Source: Roseateles sp. YR242 (GTDB lineage Bacteria; Pseudomonadota; Gammaproteobacteria; Burkholderiales; Burkholderiaceae_C). Taken from it: 64,000 bases of DNA. The stretch is taken from positions 124,001-188,000 of the forward strand of contig NZ_FOAV01000012.1 of NCBI RefSeq assembly GCF_900109745.1, given 5' to 3'. The translations under genes were made by a program, and so were the position numbers. Below are positions 1-9,479 of this stretch, piece after piece. Under the pieces are notes generated by a model. It was given only the letters and a program-made list of their open reading frames with translations, did no database searches and was not told where the DNA came from. Numbering within the stretch: the stretch's first letter is position 1; each line of letters starts with the position of its first letter.

Positions 1-234
1 AAGAGCGGCCGCCACGGTGAGCCCTGGGGCGAAGGCCACCTCGGCGACCTGCCGCCCCTGTATGTCGACCCCCAGGGCAACGCAGTCAATCCGGTCCTCG
101 CCCCCCGCCTGATGCGCATCATCGACATCAAAAAGCATGCCTTGATGGTCCATGCCGGGGGCGACAACCATGCGGACCACCCCGCGCCGCTGGGCGGCGG
201 AGGCGCACGTATCGCCTGTGGCGTCATCGAATAG
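1..234 (+). CDS. sodC: Cu/Zn superoxide dismutase, C-terminal part (5' truncated by window)
   Basis: The 77 visible codons end at TAG 232-234 and carry the C-terminal half of the periplasmic Cu/Zn superoxide dismutase fold. There is a Gly-rich segment with His and Asp, then [20 protein letters not shown] and ACGVIE at the very end. The HAGGDN/H-D-H segment holds the last copper-ligand His region, the Arg of GGGGAR guides superoxide, and the final Cys makes the family disulfide. Known role: dismutation of superoxide in the periplasm. The start and signal peptide lie outside the window. The identity rests on the motif run, which is distinctive. Confidence 0.9.
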   Translation, partial: KSGRHGEPWGEGHLGDLPPLYVDPQGNAVNPVLAPRLMRIIDIKKHALMVHAGGDNHADHPAPLGGGGARIACGVIE

Positions 235-296
235 CCCAAACGCGTTCGCGCCAGTAAGTTCTACCGGCGCACCCAAGGTTCCTCAAGCTGGGCATG

Positions 297-321
297 CGAA
301 TTGCCATTCAAAAACAATTCG
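297..321. promoter_or_regulatory. Short inverted repeat between sodC and the ndvB operon
   Basis: CGAATTG (297-303) and CAATTCG (315-321) form a perfect 7-bp dyad with an 11-nt spacer in the 115-bp gap after sodC. This gap is more AT-rich than the surroundings. It could be an operator for the small-ORF/ndvB operon or a weak terminator of sodC. It has no T-run, so a terminator is less likely. Confidence 0.35.
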
Positions 322-349
322 TTGCACAACTTGAATGAAGGAACAAATT

Positions 350-559
350 ATGAGCCGCCCAGCTATCACGGTGCCCTTGCCGGTCAACGACCAGGCCAAG
401 GCCCTGCAGCGCCACCTGCTGCAGTGCGCCCGAGCGCGCGGCCGATGGTTTGGCCTGTCCGTCTGGGCTGAGCGGGTGCACAGCATGGTCCTGCCGCGAC
501 TGGCCACCACCGCCGCGCTGGGTGGCGTGACCCTGGCCATGGTCGCCCATTGGCTATGA
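350..559 (+). CDS. Small membrane protein upstream of and coupled to cyclic glucan synthase
   Basis: This ORF encodes 69 residues starting MSRPAITVPLP and ending in a hydrophobic stretch (LPRLATTAALGGVTLAMVAHWL), consistent with one C-terminal membrane segment. The ATG at 350 was chosen over the in-frame ATG at 335 because AAGGAAC sits just upstream of 350. Its TGA (557-559) overlaps the ATG (556) of the glucan synthase as ATGA, the usual sign of translational coupling. The family is not recognised. The context suggests an accessory or leader peptide of the membrane-embedded synthase, but this is inference. Confidence 0.6.
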   Translation: MSRPAITVPLPVNDQAKALQRHLLQCARARGRWFGLSVWAERVHSMVLPRLATTAALGGVTLAMVAHWL

Positions 560-3500
560 ATACCGAGGCGGCGGCGTCGGAACGGGCGCCGACCTCGCCC
601 CCCACATCGGAAATCAACGAAGAACTGGCACTGCTGGAGCCCTCCCTGGGGCCGCTGGAGCCGCCCATTCGCTCGGTGCTGTTTGGCGCCGCGCGTTTTG
701 AACAACATGGCCGCAGCCTCGCGCGCGCGCAAGCCATCCAGGGGACCGCAGGGGCCAGCCAATTTTTTCCGCGGCTGGATGACAACCTGTCCATGCTGCA
801 ACAAGCGCGGCGCCTGATCGAAAAGCGCTCGCGGGACTTTCGCCATCTGGGTGCTGCCGGCAAGTGGCTGCTGGACAACGCCACCCTGATCGACGAGCAG
901 ACGCACCAGGTCCGCCGTGGCCTGCCGCGCGGGTTCTTCCGCCTGCTGCCGCGCCTGCGTGACGAGCCCTTGGCGGGCCTGCCTCGTATCTATGGCATCG
1001 CCTGGGCCTGGGTAGCCCACACCGACGGCGGCTTCGACAATGAATTGCTGATCCGTTACCTGCGCGCCTATCAGGAAGAACGCCCCCTGTCGTTGGCCGA
1101 AATGTGGGGCCTGCCCACCACGCTGCGTGTGGTGTTGGTGGAGAACCTGCGCCGCCTGGCCGAGCGCTTTGCCACCCTCCAGGCCGCTCGCGACGTGGTG
1201 CATCACTGGTTTGATGGCGACCCGGCCAGCACCGGTCTGGCCGCTGTGACCGACCTGGAACCCCGCATGCGCGAACGGGGTGTGCTGGAGGCCTTCTGGC
1301 TGCAGCTGGACCACCGCCTGGAAGAGTTGCCCGCCTCGCTGGCCGGTGAGCTGCGCGCATGGCTCAGCACGCGCCTGCCCACGCCGTCGCAAGCGCTTGC
1401 CCACCAGCAGGACGAGTCCATCAAGGACCTGCAAAGCATCCGCAATGCCATCACGGCCCTGCGCCGTATCGACCAGACCGACTGGCGGCGTCTGGTCGAG
1501 GCGGTCAGCCCCGTCATGCAGACGCTGGCGCAATCCCCGGTCTACGCCGCCGAGGCCAGCGACACGCAGGACCTGACCCTTCACGAGATCGAGCAATTGG
1601 CGCGACGGTCCGGCCGCAGCGAGCTGGATGTGGCGCGTCAGTTGCTCGCCCTGACTCGCACCGGCAACGACAGCACCGGCATCGAACCGGACCGCCGCCT
1701 GGCGCCGATCTACTGGTGGCGCGGCGCCGGCCGGCCCGAGCTCTTTGCCGCCCTGGGCCTCAAATCCCGTTACGGATGGCCGATCGAACCGGCACGCCAG
1801 GAGCGCTGGGCAGCCACTGCTTATTTGTGCGGCCTGGCTGGGTTGAGCGTCATCGTGCTGCTCTGGCTGATCGGCCAGATGCGCCCGGACCTCTCCACCG
1901 GATGGCTGGTGATCATCACGCTGCTGGCCGCGGGCCCGATCAGCGAAGCGGTCGTGGCCTTGACCAACCGGTGGATCAGCGAACTGTCCCACCCCAGCCG
2001 CCTGCCTCGCCTGGATCTGCCGGAAGGCATTCCGGCGCAGGAACGCACCCTGGTCGTCATGCCGGTGATGCTGCCGACGGAGGGCGCCGCGGCGCCGCTG
2101 TGCGCCCAGTTGGAACAGCACTACCTGGCCAACCGGGAACCGAATGTTCAGTTCGCACTGCTGAGCGACTTCGCAGATGCCTACGAGGAGCAGCAGGCGG
2201 GCGACGCAATGATCCTCGTCACCGCCGCAGATGCCGTGTCCGCGCTCAACGAGCGCCACGGCGCCCTGCCCGATGGCCGGCCGCGTTTCCTGCTCCTGCA
2301 CCGGCAGCGCAGTTGGTCCGCCACGGAGCGCAAATGGATTGGCTGGGAGCGCAAGCGCGGCAAGCTGGAACAGCTGCTGCGCTTGCTCAACACGCCGGAG
2401 GGCCCGTCGCCGTTTGTCGACCTCGGCCCCATCTCGATCCCCAACACCGGCCTGCGCCATCTGGTCACACTGGACAGCGACACCGACATGCCCCCGGGAC
2501 GTCTGCGTGCGCTGGTCGGCACGGCGGCCCACCCGATGAACCGCCCTCGCCTCGCGCCGGACGGCCGGCGCGTGGTGGAAGGCTACGCCATCCTGCAGCC
2601 ACGCGTGCTGGCCCCCATGCCGGAAGACCGGGAGGGCACGCCCTATCACCGGCTCTTCGGCGGCCAGTTTGGCATCGACCCCTACAGTGCAGTCAGTTCC
2701 GAGATCTTCCAGGATCTGTTTGGCGAAGGCAGCTTTACCGGCAAGGGTCTCCTGGACGTCCGGGCCACCCACGCGGTGTTGAATGGCCGGCTGCCTGAAG
2801 GCCAGGTGCTCAGTCATGACCTGCTCGAAGGCAGCATCGCGCGTTGTGCGGGCGTTTCCGACATCACCGTGGTGGAAGATTCCCCCATGCATGCGGACGC
2901 GGCCCACGCACGGCTGCACCGCTGGACACGCGGCGACTGGCAATTGCTGCCCTTCCTGCTGCACCCCCGCCGTTACCGCCTGGGCGCCATCAACCGATGG
3001 AAGCTGCTGGACAACCTGCGGCGTTCGCTGGTGGCCCCCTTCTCCCTGGGCCTGCTGCTGGCGGTCATGACGACCGACGCGCTGCCGCTGGGCCTCACGC
3101 TGGCGCTTGTGTTCGCCGCCTTCGGCATTGGCCCGCTGGTGGGTGCGCTGGCGGGGCTGGTGCCAAGTCGGGATGGTCTCGCGCTGCGACACTTCTACCG
3201 GGAGACCGGCGCGGACCTCGGTCGTGCCGTCGCACTGGCGGGCTGGCATGTGGCCCTGCTGCTGCACCTGGGCCTGCTGTACCTGGATGCCGTGGGCCGC
3301 GCCCTCTGGCGTCAGACCGTGAGCCGGCGCCACTTGCTGGAATGGACAACGGCGGCAGCTGCTCAGGCGGCCACCCGCAGGGAGCTGCCGGCACTCATCG
3401 CCCAGCACATTCGCGTACCCGTCAGCGCCGTCGTGCTAGGTGCTCTGCTGATCGCGGCGCACCTGCTGGGAGCACCCGTGGACGGCACGGCGGCCTTCTG

Positions 3501-6500
3501 GCTGCTGCTGGTGTGGGGCCTCTCCCCCGTCTGGATCTGGTGGGCCAGCCGCCCGCGCCCTGCCATCCACGACCCGCAACCCCAACTTGACCCCCAGGGT
3601 CGAGACTACCTGTGGCAGCTCGCCCGGGACACCTGGCGCTTCTACGACCACCACGTCGGCGCCGCAGACAATCACCTGCCGCCGGACAACGTCCAGCTCA
3701 CGCCCCATCTGCTGGTCGCGCACCGCACCTCGCCCACCAACATCGGCATCTACCTGCTCACAGTCGCCTGTGCGCGCGAGCTGGGGTTCATCGGCCTGGT
3801 CAGCATGACCGAACGGCTGGGCGCCACGCTGAACACCTTGGAGCGCCTGCCGCGCTGGCAAGGCCACTTCTACAACTGGTACGACACCCAAAGCCTCGTG
3901 GTGCTGCCGCCCGGGTACGTCTCCGCCGTGGACAGCGGCAACTGCTCCGGCCACCTGCTGGCGGTGGCACGTGCGTGCGAGCTGCTGATCGACACCACGC
4001 CAAACGCCATCGCCCTGACCACCCGTCTGGCACTGAAGCAGACCTTGCACCGTCTTCGCATCCATCAGCCCCCGCTGGCGAACGCCGCGCTGCCAGCCAG
4101 TGCGGCCTTGGTAGAGGCACTGCTGGCCGACGACGTGCTGGACGCCAGCGCGGAGGAACAGCAGGCCTTACTGTCGGCCCACCTCGAAGCCGCACACGCG
4201 GAAGTTGGCGAAACGAATCCTGCCGGTGTGAACATTGACGGCACACCCCTCCCCGTGGAGGACGGCCGTCCCGACACGGACACCCCGCTGCACTGGCTGG
4301 TGCGGGACCTGGTGGCCCAGCTGCTGTCCTTCTGGCGCGATCACGGTGCCGCCTTCTCGCAGGCACGGATGCAGCTGCGCGATCTCGCCGATCGCGCTCG
4401 CCGACTGGCCCTGGAGGCCAACTACCGCCCCCTGTTCGACCCCGAACGTCGGCTGCTGCGCATCGGCTGGCGTGCCGATGCCCAGCAACTCGATGAGAAC
4501 CACTACGACCTGCTGGCCAGCGAGGCGCGGCTCACCAGCCTGGTGGCCATCGCCAAGGGTGACCTGCCGCCGGAGCACTGGCGCTCGCTGGGCCGGCCCT
4601 TCTTTGCGCGAGGCAACCTGGGCACTTCCCTGGGGCTGAAGTCCTGGTCCGGCTCGATGTTCGAATACCTGATGCCCTCGCTGGTGCTGCGCGAGCCGGC
4701 CGCCAGTGCATTGGGCCGCGGTATCCGCACGGCCGTTGCCGAGCAGCGTGCTGAAGCGCTGGGACGCGGCACCCCCTGGGGCATCTCCGAATCCGCCATT
4801 GCCGGCCAGGATCACACCCTCGCCTACCAATACGGCCCGCAGGGTGTGCAGTCACTGGCGCTGGCCCGGCTGCCCACCGATGAACGGGTGCTGGCGCCCT
4901 ACGCGGCGGTCATGGCCGCCGTGGTGGCGCCCTCCGCCGTGGTGCGCAACCTGCAGGCTTTTGAACGCCTGGGGGCACGGGGCAGCTTCGGCTTCATCGA
5001 ATCCGTGGACTACACGCCGCAACGCCAGACGGCCGGCGCGCCGTTCACGCTGGTGCAGACCTACATGGCCCATCACCAGGCCATGGGCTTCGTGGCACTC
5101 ACCAATGTTCTGGCGGACGAAGCGCCCCGTCGCTGGCTGATGAGCGACCCGCACATCAAGGCGGTGGCCACGCTGCTGCACGAACGGGCACCGCGTGAAG
5201 TGGCGCCGCTCGCCATGCCGGCCCAGGACCTGCCACCGCGCCAGCGTCAGGTGCGCAAGACCCGCATGGTCCGCGAGACCGAGCCCCTGTCCGACACCCT
5301 GCCGTTGACCCACATGCTGACCAACGGGCGTTATGCCGTGGTGCTGCGCAGCCACGGCGGTGGCTACAGCAACTGGGAAGGCAACGGTGTCAGCCGCTGG
5401 CGGGACGATCTGCTGCGAGACCAGCACGGCCAGTTCCTCTTCATGCGCCGCGTTGGCGAACCCGACTGGTTCAGCACCACCGCTCGCCCTGCGCCAGATC
5501 CTCGCGCCACCTATCACTGCCGTATGCAGGCCGAGCGGGTGATCTATGAAGCCCAATGGCCCGACCTGCGCACCTGCACCACCGTCTGGGTCAGCCCTGA
5601 GGACGACTGTGAACTGCGCCAGGTCGAGCTGTTCAACACCAGCCGCGAACCGATGGTGCTGGACCTGGTGTCCTGCTTCGAAGCCACGCTGGCACCCCAG
5701 CGCGGGGATGAAGCGCACCCGGCCTTTTCCAACCTGTTCATCCAGGCACGCTGGGATGCCGGCGAACACGCCTTGCACCTGCGCCGCCGCCCCCGGCTGT
5801 TTGACGAAGCCGCGCTGCGAGCGGTGTTCTTCCTGGTACCCGACGACGGCCTGGGTGCCGGACGCGGTTCCTCGTCGAGCCCGCCCCCCGGCAAGCCGGC
5901 CACCATTCAGTACGTGGAGCCGATCGCCGATCGGGCCCGTTGGCTGGGCCGCTACGGCAGCACCACACGCCCCGCCGGTGACGCTGGCGTGAGCGTGGTG
6001 GAAGACGAGGCTGACGTCGCCGCCGCAGGCGAGCCCGGCCGTTTGCTGGACACGGGTCTGGATCCGCTCGCTGGTATTCGCCTGCGTGTGAACCTGCCGG
6101 CCGGCAGCACACTCAAGATGACCTTCTGCACGGCCGCCTCGAAGGATCTGGATCAACTCACCGCGCTGGTGGACAAGTACCGCCAGGTCGCCCACCTGGA
6201 ACGCAGTGCGGCCATGTCCCACACCATGGGTGGCATCCGCCTGCGCGAACTGCAATTCGACACGGCCACCTGGGGCTCGCTGCTGCAGCTCAACAGCCTG
6301 ATCACCGGTCAAGCCGCACGCGAAGCGGTGCATGCGCGCGAGCTGTCCAGCCGCTGTGACCGCCGCCTGCTGTGGCGTTTCGGCCTGTCCGGGGACCGTC
6401 CCATCATTGCCGTGCATATCAGCGGTGAGGAAGGTCTGGACCTGGTGCGCGGGCTGAAGAAGGCGTTGCGCATGTGGAGCGCCCATTCCCTGGGGGTCGA

Positions 6501-9375
6501 CCTGGTGGTGCTCAACGAGGAGCCGGCCTCCTACCTCGCGCCCGTGCAACAGGCGCTGCAGCAGCTGCAGACGCGGCTGGAGGGGCAGCATCACGGGCGC
6601 CCCGCCCATCTGCGCTCCACCCTGCATGTCCTGCGCGAGAACGAACTCTCACCGGACGAGCGCTTCACGCTCCAGACCCTCACCCGCATCCGCCTGCAGG
6701 CCGACGGTCGCAGCCTGGCCCAGCAGGTCGAACGTTGGCTCGACGACATGCGCCCAGCCACCGATGTGCAGCACCTCACCGTGCCCCACACCCTGCCGCA
6801 GCGTCTGGACCCTCACCTGGTGGTCCGCCCCCCGGACGGGCAGTTCGATTCGGAGCATGGCGCCTTCAGCTTCGAGGTATCGCCTCAGCGCCATCCCTCG
6901 CGCCCGTGGGTCAACGTCCTGGCCAATCCGGACTTCGGCTGCCAGTTGACCGACGTCGGCGCGGGCTACACCTGGGCCGGCAACAGCCGCATGCACCAGA
7001 TCACACCCTGGTCCAACGACCCCCTGCTGGACCCACCGGGCGAATGGCTGCTGCTGCACGACCTGGACCAACAGCAGCTGTGGTGTCTGGGCCGCCATGT
7101 GGTGGATGGTGCGCCGCTGGCCGTCGAACACGGCATCGGCTACAGCCGTATCCGGCAGCAGCTGGAGGACTTGCAGATCGACCTGTGCTGGTGCGTGGAC
7201 CGGGATGCCCCGGTCAAGCAACTGCAGGTGGAAATCCGCACCACCTCACGCCAGCGGCGTCGCCTGCGGCTGGTGACCATGGCCGAATGGCAGTTGGGGA
7301 GTGCCCGCAGCGAGCGGCTGTCGGTGACCACGCGCAGTGACTGGCTGACGGTGGGCCCCCTGGGCGCGGGCCTGCCCCAACCCGAACGGGTGCTGGCCCT
7401 TAGCGCCACCCAGCTGGACCAGCTGGGCGGCTTCGGCAATGCCACCGCCGCCTTGTGCCTGCGCCCCCGTCAGCCCACAGACCGCAGTGTTGGCGGCAGC
7501 AGTGGTGGAAGCAGTGGTGGCGCCCCAGCCGCCGCCACCGTGCGCCTGGACACGCAGGACTGGACCTGCGACCGCCGGGAGTTCTTCGACCCCGCAGGCC
7601 GTCTGGTGGTGCCCATCGGAATGAGCCGCCGCAGTGGCGGTGGCCTGGATGCCTGCGCGGCGCTGGCGGCGCGCGTCGAGATCGATCCGGGGCAGACCGC
7701 GGGCTTCACCGTGCTGCTGGGCCATTCGGCCTCACCCGAGGCCACGCATGAGTTGATGGAAGCCGCCTGGGCCCAGGACCCCGCCGACCGCCTGACGCGC
7801 CAGCGCGCCCAGTGGCCGGAGCTCCTTGGAGGCCGCCAGGTCCGCACACCCGATGCACGCTTTGATGCGCTCACCAACTTCTGGCTGCCCTACCAGACCC
7901 TGGTCTGCCGCATGTGGGCGCGTGCCGGTTTCTACCAGGCCGGTGGCGCCTTCGGCTACCGGGACCAATTGCAGGACGCGATGGCCCTCACCGACGTGGC
8001 GCCCCGCCTGCTGGCCGACCAGCTCAAGCGCAGCGCCGCGCGCCAGTTCCCCGAGGGCGACGTGCAGCACTGGTGGCACGAGCCGGGTGGCGCTGGCGTG
8101 CGGACGCACTTCTCGGACGACCGTCTTTGGCTGCCGTATGCATTGGCGCACTATGTCGCGCGTACCGGCGATCTGGCGCTGATGGACGAGAACGCCCCCT
8201 TCCTGGTGGGGCAGCAGGTGCCCGAAGGCGCGGAGGACATTTACGAAACCCCGCGCACCGACGGCCCGCTGGCCACGCTCTACGAGCACGGCGCCCGTGC
8301 CATCGACCGCAGCCTGGAGAGCGGCTCGCACGGCCTGCCGCTGTTCGGCACCGGCGACTGGAACGACGGCATGAACCGCGTAGGGCACGAGGGGCGCGGG
8401 GAATCCGTCTGGATGGCCTGGTTCCTCTGCCAGGTCATCGACGATTTCGCGCCGCTGGCGCTGGCGCGGGGTGAGCATGAACGGGCCCAACGCTGGACCA
8501 ATGCACGCGCGGGCTGGGTACAGGCGCTGGATGGGCCCGGCTGGGACGGCCAGTGGTACCGGCGAGGCTTCTTCGACGATGGCTCCGCGCTGGGCTCGGC
8601 CGCCAATCCCGAATGCAAGATCGACCTCATCGCCCAGAGCTGGGCCGTGCTCACCGGTGCTGCGGACCCCGCCCATACGCGCCAGGCCATGGCCAGCGCC
8701 TGTACGCACCTGCTGGACCCGGTGGCCCGGCTGGCGCGGCTGCTGCATCCGCCCCTGGCGGTGGCCGAACCCAGTGCGGGCTATATCCAGTCCTACGCCC
8801 CCGGTGTGCGGGAAAACGGCGGGCAGTACAACCATGCGGCGGTCTGGGCGCTGATGGCCCTGGCCCGCATGGGCCAGCGCGAGACGATGTGGCAGGTCTA
8901 TAGCGGCCTGAGTCCGGCGCACCGCTGGGCAGATCCGCGCCTGGGCCCGCTCTACGCCATCGAGCCCTATGTCATGGCGGGGGACATCTACTCCCATGCG
9001 CCGTGGGTGGGCCGGGGCGGCTGGAGCTGGTACAGCGGCTCGGCCGGCTGGTTGCTGCGCGCCTCGCTGGAATCCATCTGCGGTGTGGTGGTGGAACAGG
9101 GGCGACTGCGGGTCCAGGCCTGCCTGCCGACGCATTGGGACTGGGCAGAAGTGCGGGTGCGGCATGAAGGGCGCTGGCATCGTGTCATCGTTTGTGCCCA
9201 TGACACCGCGGCGCGTGCGGTGCTGACCCAGGAGCCTGGTGCCCGGCGCATTGAAGCCCGCGACCGGATCGACCTGGCGGCATTGGAAGGGGATGCCCCG
9301 CTGGTGGTGGTCAGCCAGGCGGAACGGGTCGCACTGCCGGCGCCTCAGGTCAGCGACATGGCGGAGCGACGCTGA
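556..9375 (+). CDS. ndvB: Cyclic beta-1,2-glucan synthase (GT84-GH94), NdvB/Cgs type
   Basis: A giant inner-membrane protein of ~2,939 residues, the usual size for Cgs/NdvB (about 2,800-2,900). In this family it primes on itself, elongates beta-1,2-glucan from UDP-glucose, controls length by phosphorolysis and cyclises the product. Visible parts: two membrane segments near 417-470; a GT84 domain about 496-820 with LDSDTDMP (~638), SHDLLEG (~753) and HRWTRGDWQ (~788); further membrane segments about 827-997; a glycoamylase-like domain about 1010-1520 (GHFYNWYDTQ, FEYLMPSL, MAHHQAMG); and C-terminal GH94 phosphorylase parts with HWWHEPGG (~2505) and GDWNDGMN (~2600, region of the catalytic Asp). 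ATG 556 overlaps the preceding stop; an in-frame TTG at 550 is a less likely start. Periplasmic cyclic glucans serve in osmoadaptation and host interaction. Confidence 0.93.
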   Translation: MNTEAAASERAPTSPPTSEINEELALLEPSLGPLEPPIRSVLFGAARFEQHGRSLARAQAIQGTAGASQFFPRLDDNLSMLQQARRLIEKRSRDFRHLGAAGKWLLDNATLIDEQTHQVRRGLPRGFFRLLPRLRDEPLAGLPRIYGIAWAWVAHTDGGFDNELLIRYLRAYQEERPLSLAEMWGLPTTLRVVLVENLRRLAERFATLQAARDVVHHWFDGDPASTGLAAVTDLEPRMRERGVLEAFWLQLDHRLEELPASLAGELRAWLSTRLPTPSQALAHQQDESIKDLQSIRNAITALRRIDQTDWRRLVEAVSPVMQTLAQSPVYAAEASDTQDLTLHEIEQLARRSGRSELDVARQLLALTRTGNDSTGIEPDRRLAPIYWWRGAGRPELFAALGLKSRYGWPIEPARQERWAATAYLCGLAGLSVIVLLWLIGQMRPDLSTGWLVIITLLAAGPISEAVVALTNRWISELSHPSRLPRLDLPEGIPAQERTLVVMPVMLPTEGAAAPLCAQLEQHYLANREPNVQFALLSDFADAYEEQQAGDAMILVTAADAVSALNERHGALPDGRPRFLLLHRQRSWSATERKWIGWERKRGKLEQLLRLLNTPEGPSPFVDLGPISIPNTGLRHLVTLDSDTDMPPGRLRALVGTAAHPMNRPRLAPDGRRVVEGYAILQPRVLAPMPEDREGTPYHRLFGGQFGIDPYSAVSSEIFQDLFGEGSFTGKGLLDVRATHAVLNGRLPEGQVLSHDLLEGSIARCAGVSDITVVEDSPMHADAAHARLHRWTRGDWQLLPFLLHPRRYRLGAINRWKLLDNLRRSLVAPFSLGLLLAVMTTDALPLGLTLALVFAAFGIGPLVGALAGLVPSRDGLALRHFYRETGADLGRAVALAGWHVALLLHLGLLYLDAVGRALWRQTVSRRHLLEWTTAAAAQAATRRELPALIAQHIRVPVSAVVLGALLIAAHLLGAPVDGTAAFWLLLVWGLSPVWIWWASRPRPAIHDPQPQLDPQGRDYLWQLARDTWRFYDHHVGAADNHLPPDNVQLTPHLLVAHRTSPTNIGIYLLTVACARELGFIGLVSMTERLGATLNTLERLPRWQGHFYNWYDTQSLVVLPPGYVSAVDSGNCSGHLLAVARACELLIDTTPNAIALTTRLALKQTLHRLRIHQPPLANAALPASAALVEALLADDVLDASAEEQQALLSAHLEAAHAEVGETNPAGVNIDGTPLPVEDGRPDTDTPLHWLVRDLVAQLLSFWRDHGAAFSQARMQLRDLADRARRLALEANYRPLFDPERRLLRIGWRADAQQLDENHYDLLASEARLTSLVAIAKGDLPPEHWRSLGRPFFARGNLGTSLGLKSWSGSMFEYLMPSLVLREPAASALGRGIRTAVAEQRAEALGRGTPWGISESAIAGQDHTLAYQYGPQGVQSLALARLPTDERVLAPYAAVMAAVVAPSAVVRNLQAFERLGARGSFGFIESVDYTPQRQTAGAPFTLVQTYMAHHQAMGFVALTNVLADEAPRRWLMSDPHIKAVATLLHERAPREVAPLAMPAQDLPPRQRQVRKTRMVRETEPLSDTLPLTHMLTNGRYAVVLRSHGGGYSNWEGNGVSRWRDDLLRDQHGQFLFMRRVGEPDWFSTTARPAPDPRATYHCRMQAERVIYEAQWPDLRTCTTVWVSPEDDCELRQVELFNTSREPMVLDLVSCFEATLAPQRGDEAHPAFSNLFIQARWDAGEHALHLRRRPRLFDEAALRAVFFLVPDDGLGAGRGSSSSPPPGKPATIQYVEPIADRARWLGRYGSTTRPAGDAGVSVVEDEADVAAAGEPGRLLDTGLDPLAGIRLRVNLPAGSTLKMTFCTAASKDLDQLTALVDKYRQVAHLERSAAMSHTMGGIRLRELQFDTATWGSLLQLNSLITGQAAREAVHARELSSRCDRRLLWRFGLSGDRPIIAVHISGEEGLDLVRGLKKALRMWSAHSLGVDLVVLNEEPASYLAPVQQALQQLQTRLEGQHHGRPAHLRSTLHVLRENELSPDERFTLQTLTRIRLQADGRSLAQQVERWLDDMRPATDVQHLTVPHTLPQRLDPHLVVRPPDGQFDSEHGAFSFEVSPQRHPSRPWVNVLANPDFGCQLTDVGAGYTWAGNSRMHQITPWSNDPLLDPPGEWLLLHDLDQQQLWCLGRHVVDGAPLAVEHGIGYSRIRQQLEDLQIDLCWCVDRDAPVKQLQVEIRTTSRQRRRLRLVTMAEWQLGSARSERLSVTTRSDWLTVGPLGAGLPQPERVLALSATQLDQLGGFGNATAALCLRPRQPTDRSVGGSSGGSSGGAPAAATVRLDTQDWTCDRREFFDPAGRLVVPIGMSRRSGGGLDACAALAARVEIDPGQTAGFTVLLGHSASPEATHELMEAAWAQDPADRLTRQRAQWPELLGGRQVRTPDARFDALTNFWLPYQTLVCRMWARAGFYQAGGAFGYRDQLQDAMALTDVAPRLLADQLKRSAARQFPEGDVQHWWHEPGGAGVRTHFSDDRLWLPYALAHYVARTGDLALMDENAPFLVGQQVPEGAEDIYETPRTDGPLATLYEHGARAIDRSLESGSHGLPLFGTGDWNDGMNRVGHEGRGESVWMAWFLCQVIDDFAPLALARGEHERAQRWTNARAGWVQALDGPGWDGQWYRRGFFDDGSALGSAANPECKIDLIAQSWAVLTGAADPAHTRQAMASACTHLLDPVARLARLLHPPLAVAEPSAGYIQSYAPGVRENGGQYNHAAVWALMALARMGQRETMWQVYSGLSPAHRWADPRLGPLYAIEPYVMAGDIYSHAPWVGRGGWSWYSGSAGWLLRASLESICGVVVEQGRLRVQACLPTHWDWAEVRVRHEGRWHRVIVCAHDTAARAVLTQEPGARRIEARDRIDLAALEGDAPLVVVSQAERVALPAPQVSDMAERR

Positions 9376-9479
9376 TCGTTCGCTCAAGTTAATCGATTCA
9401 CCAGCGCACAACTTTCACGAAGACGACATTTTTGATCTCTAGAGTCCGGCGGTTTTGGAACCACACCCCGGCTCATCTC

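Noticed and set aside
283-3408. 1,041-residue minus-strand ORF opposite ndvB
   Set aside because: Composition is Gln/Arg/Gly/Ala-rich without motifs, and it lies antisense to a gene with clear domains; it is a high-GC shadow.
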